A stretch of DNA of 64,000 bases from Catenulispora pinistramenti (GTDB taxonomy: Bacteria; Actinomycetota; Actinomycetes; Streptomycetales; Catenulisporaceae), in assembly GCF_018274385.1 (NCBI RefSeq), contig NZ_JAAFYZ010000013.1, positions 25,428 to 89,427 of the forward strand, read 5' to 3'. The position numbers were made by a program, and so were the translations under genes. A model generated the notes under the pieces. It made no database searches and was not told the origin of the DNA. It was given only the letters and a program-made list of their open reading frames with translations. Numbering within the stretch: the stretch's first letter is position 1; each line of letters starts with the position of its first letter. Below, one piece after another: positions 63,981-64,000 of the stretch.

Positions 63981-64000
63981 CTGTCTCTTATACAGATCTC
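63981..64000 (+). other. Tn5/Nextera mosaic-end-like sequence at window edge
   Basis: CTGTCTCTTATACAGATCTC matches the 19-bp Tn5 mosaic end used in Nextera libraries (CTGTCTCTTATACACATCT) at 18 of 19 positions, and the next C fits the adapter. It is probably untrimmed adapter rather than genomic sequence. Confidence 0.75.

Overview
The window is high-GC actinobacterial DNA. Third codon positions are almost always G or C, GTG and TTG starts are common, and genes are packed with ATGA/GTGA stop-start overlaps. The gene content fits a soil, mycelial actinomycete: LAL-type LuxR regulator, SpoIIE-type phosphatase, Rhs toxins, cmk-der core block, and a YcnI/Sco1/PCuAC/CopCD/DyP copper operon. The genus cannot be fixed from the sequence alone. 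The last 20 bases match the Tn5/Nextera mosaic end with one mismatch, so the right edge is probably a contig end carrying adapter.

Region 1 to 36.5 kb is accessory. It opens with two short-chain dehydrogenases around an alpha/beta hydrolase (3-2286) and a small lipoprotein with a visible promoter, then a decayed IS-type integrase. Next come two very large divergent secreted proteins: a 2091-aa multi-lectin/LamG protein (4123-10398, minus) and a 2432-aa Rhs polymorphic toxin (10599-17897, plus). The Rhs protein ends in a Hint self-cleaving domain and an HNH nuclease tip and is translationally coupled to a DUF4265-type immunity candidate. Behind it lies a frameshifted orphan toxin tip with its own coupled immunity candidate. 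From 19.4 to 22.5 kb is a mobile-element graveyard: a tyrosine recombinase that lost its Tyr, an IS630-like element with perfect 30-bp ends, a dead transposase and a second gene, and an ISL3 remnant. After an LAL regulator (22703-25378), a ROK gene remnant and an S9 peptidase comes a six-gene minus-strand operon (34812 to 27877): B12-type radical SAM enzyme, ureohydrolase (arginase family), Cys-rich 2OG-oxygenase-like protein, MFS exporter, FemAB/PF04339-like acyltransferase and APH-like kinase. Five of six junctions overlap or lie 1 nt apart. It looks like a compact small-molecule pathway with export and self-protection and is the most novel-looking system here. Fragments of an IS5-like transposase and a secreted peptidase fill the gap to tRNA-Pro(GGG) at 36.6 kb, a plausible island boundary.

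Region 36.6 to 64 kb is mostly chromosomal backbone: der, a PlsC-type acyltransferase and cmk; a SugE/Gdx-type SMR transporter; a STAND NTPase with TPR-like repeats behind a 16-bp hairpin; a GT-B-like protein, a VOC protein and a membrane-anchored protein. Then comes the copper/haem operon (51229 to 46118), a Met/His-rich membrane protein, an SRPBCC protein, a PP2C phosphatase, SURF1 converging on DUF3817, a six-gene MoxR/DUF58/DUF4129 operon (60913 to 55069), a CBS protein, an orphan osmoprotectant-binding lipoprotein, and a cysteine dioxygenase-rhodanese pair preceded by a Cys-containing leader peptide candidate.
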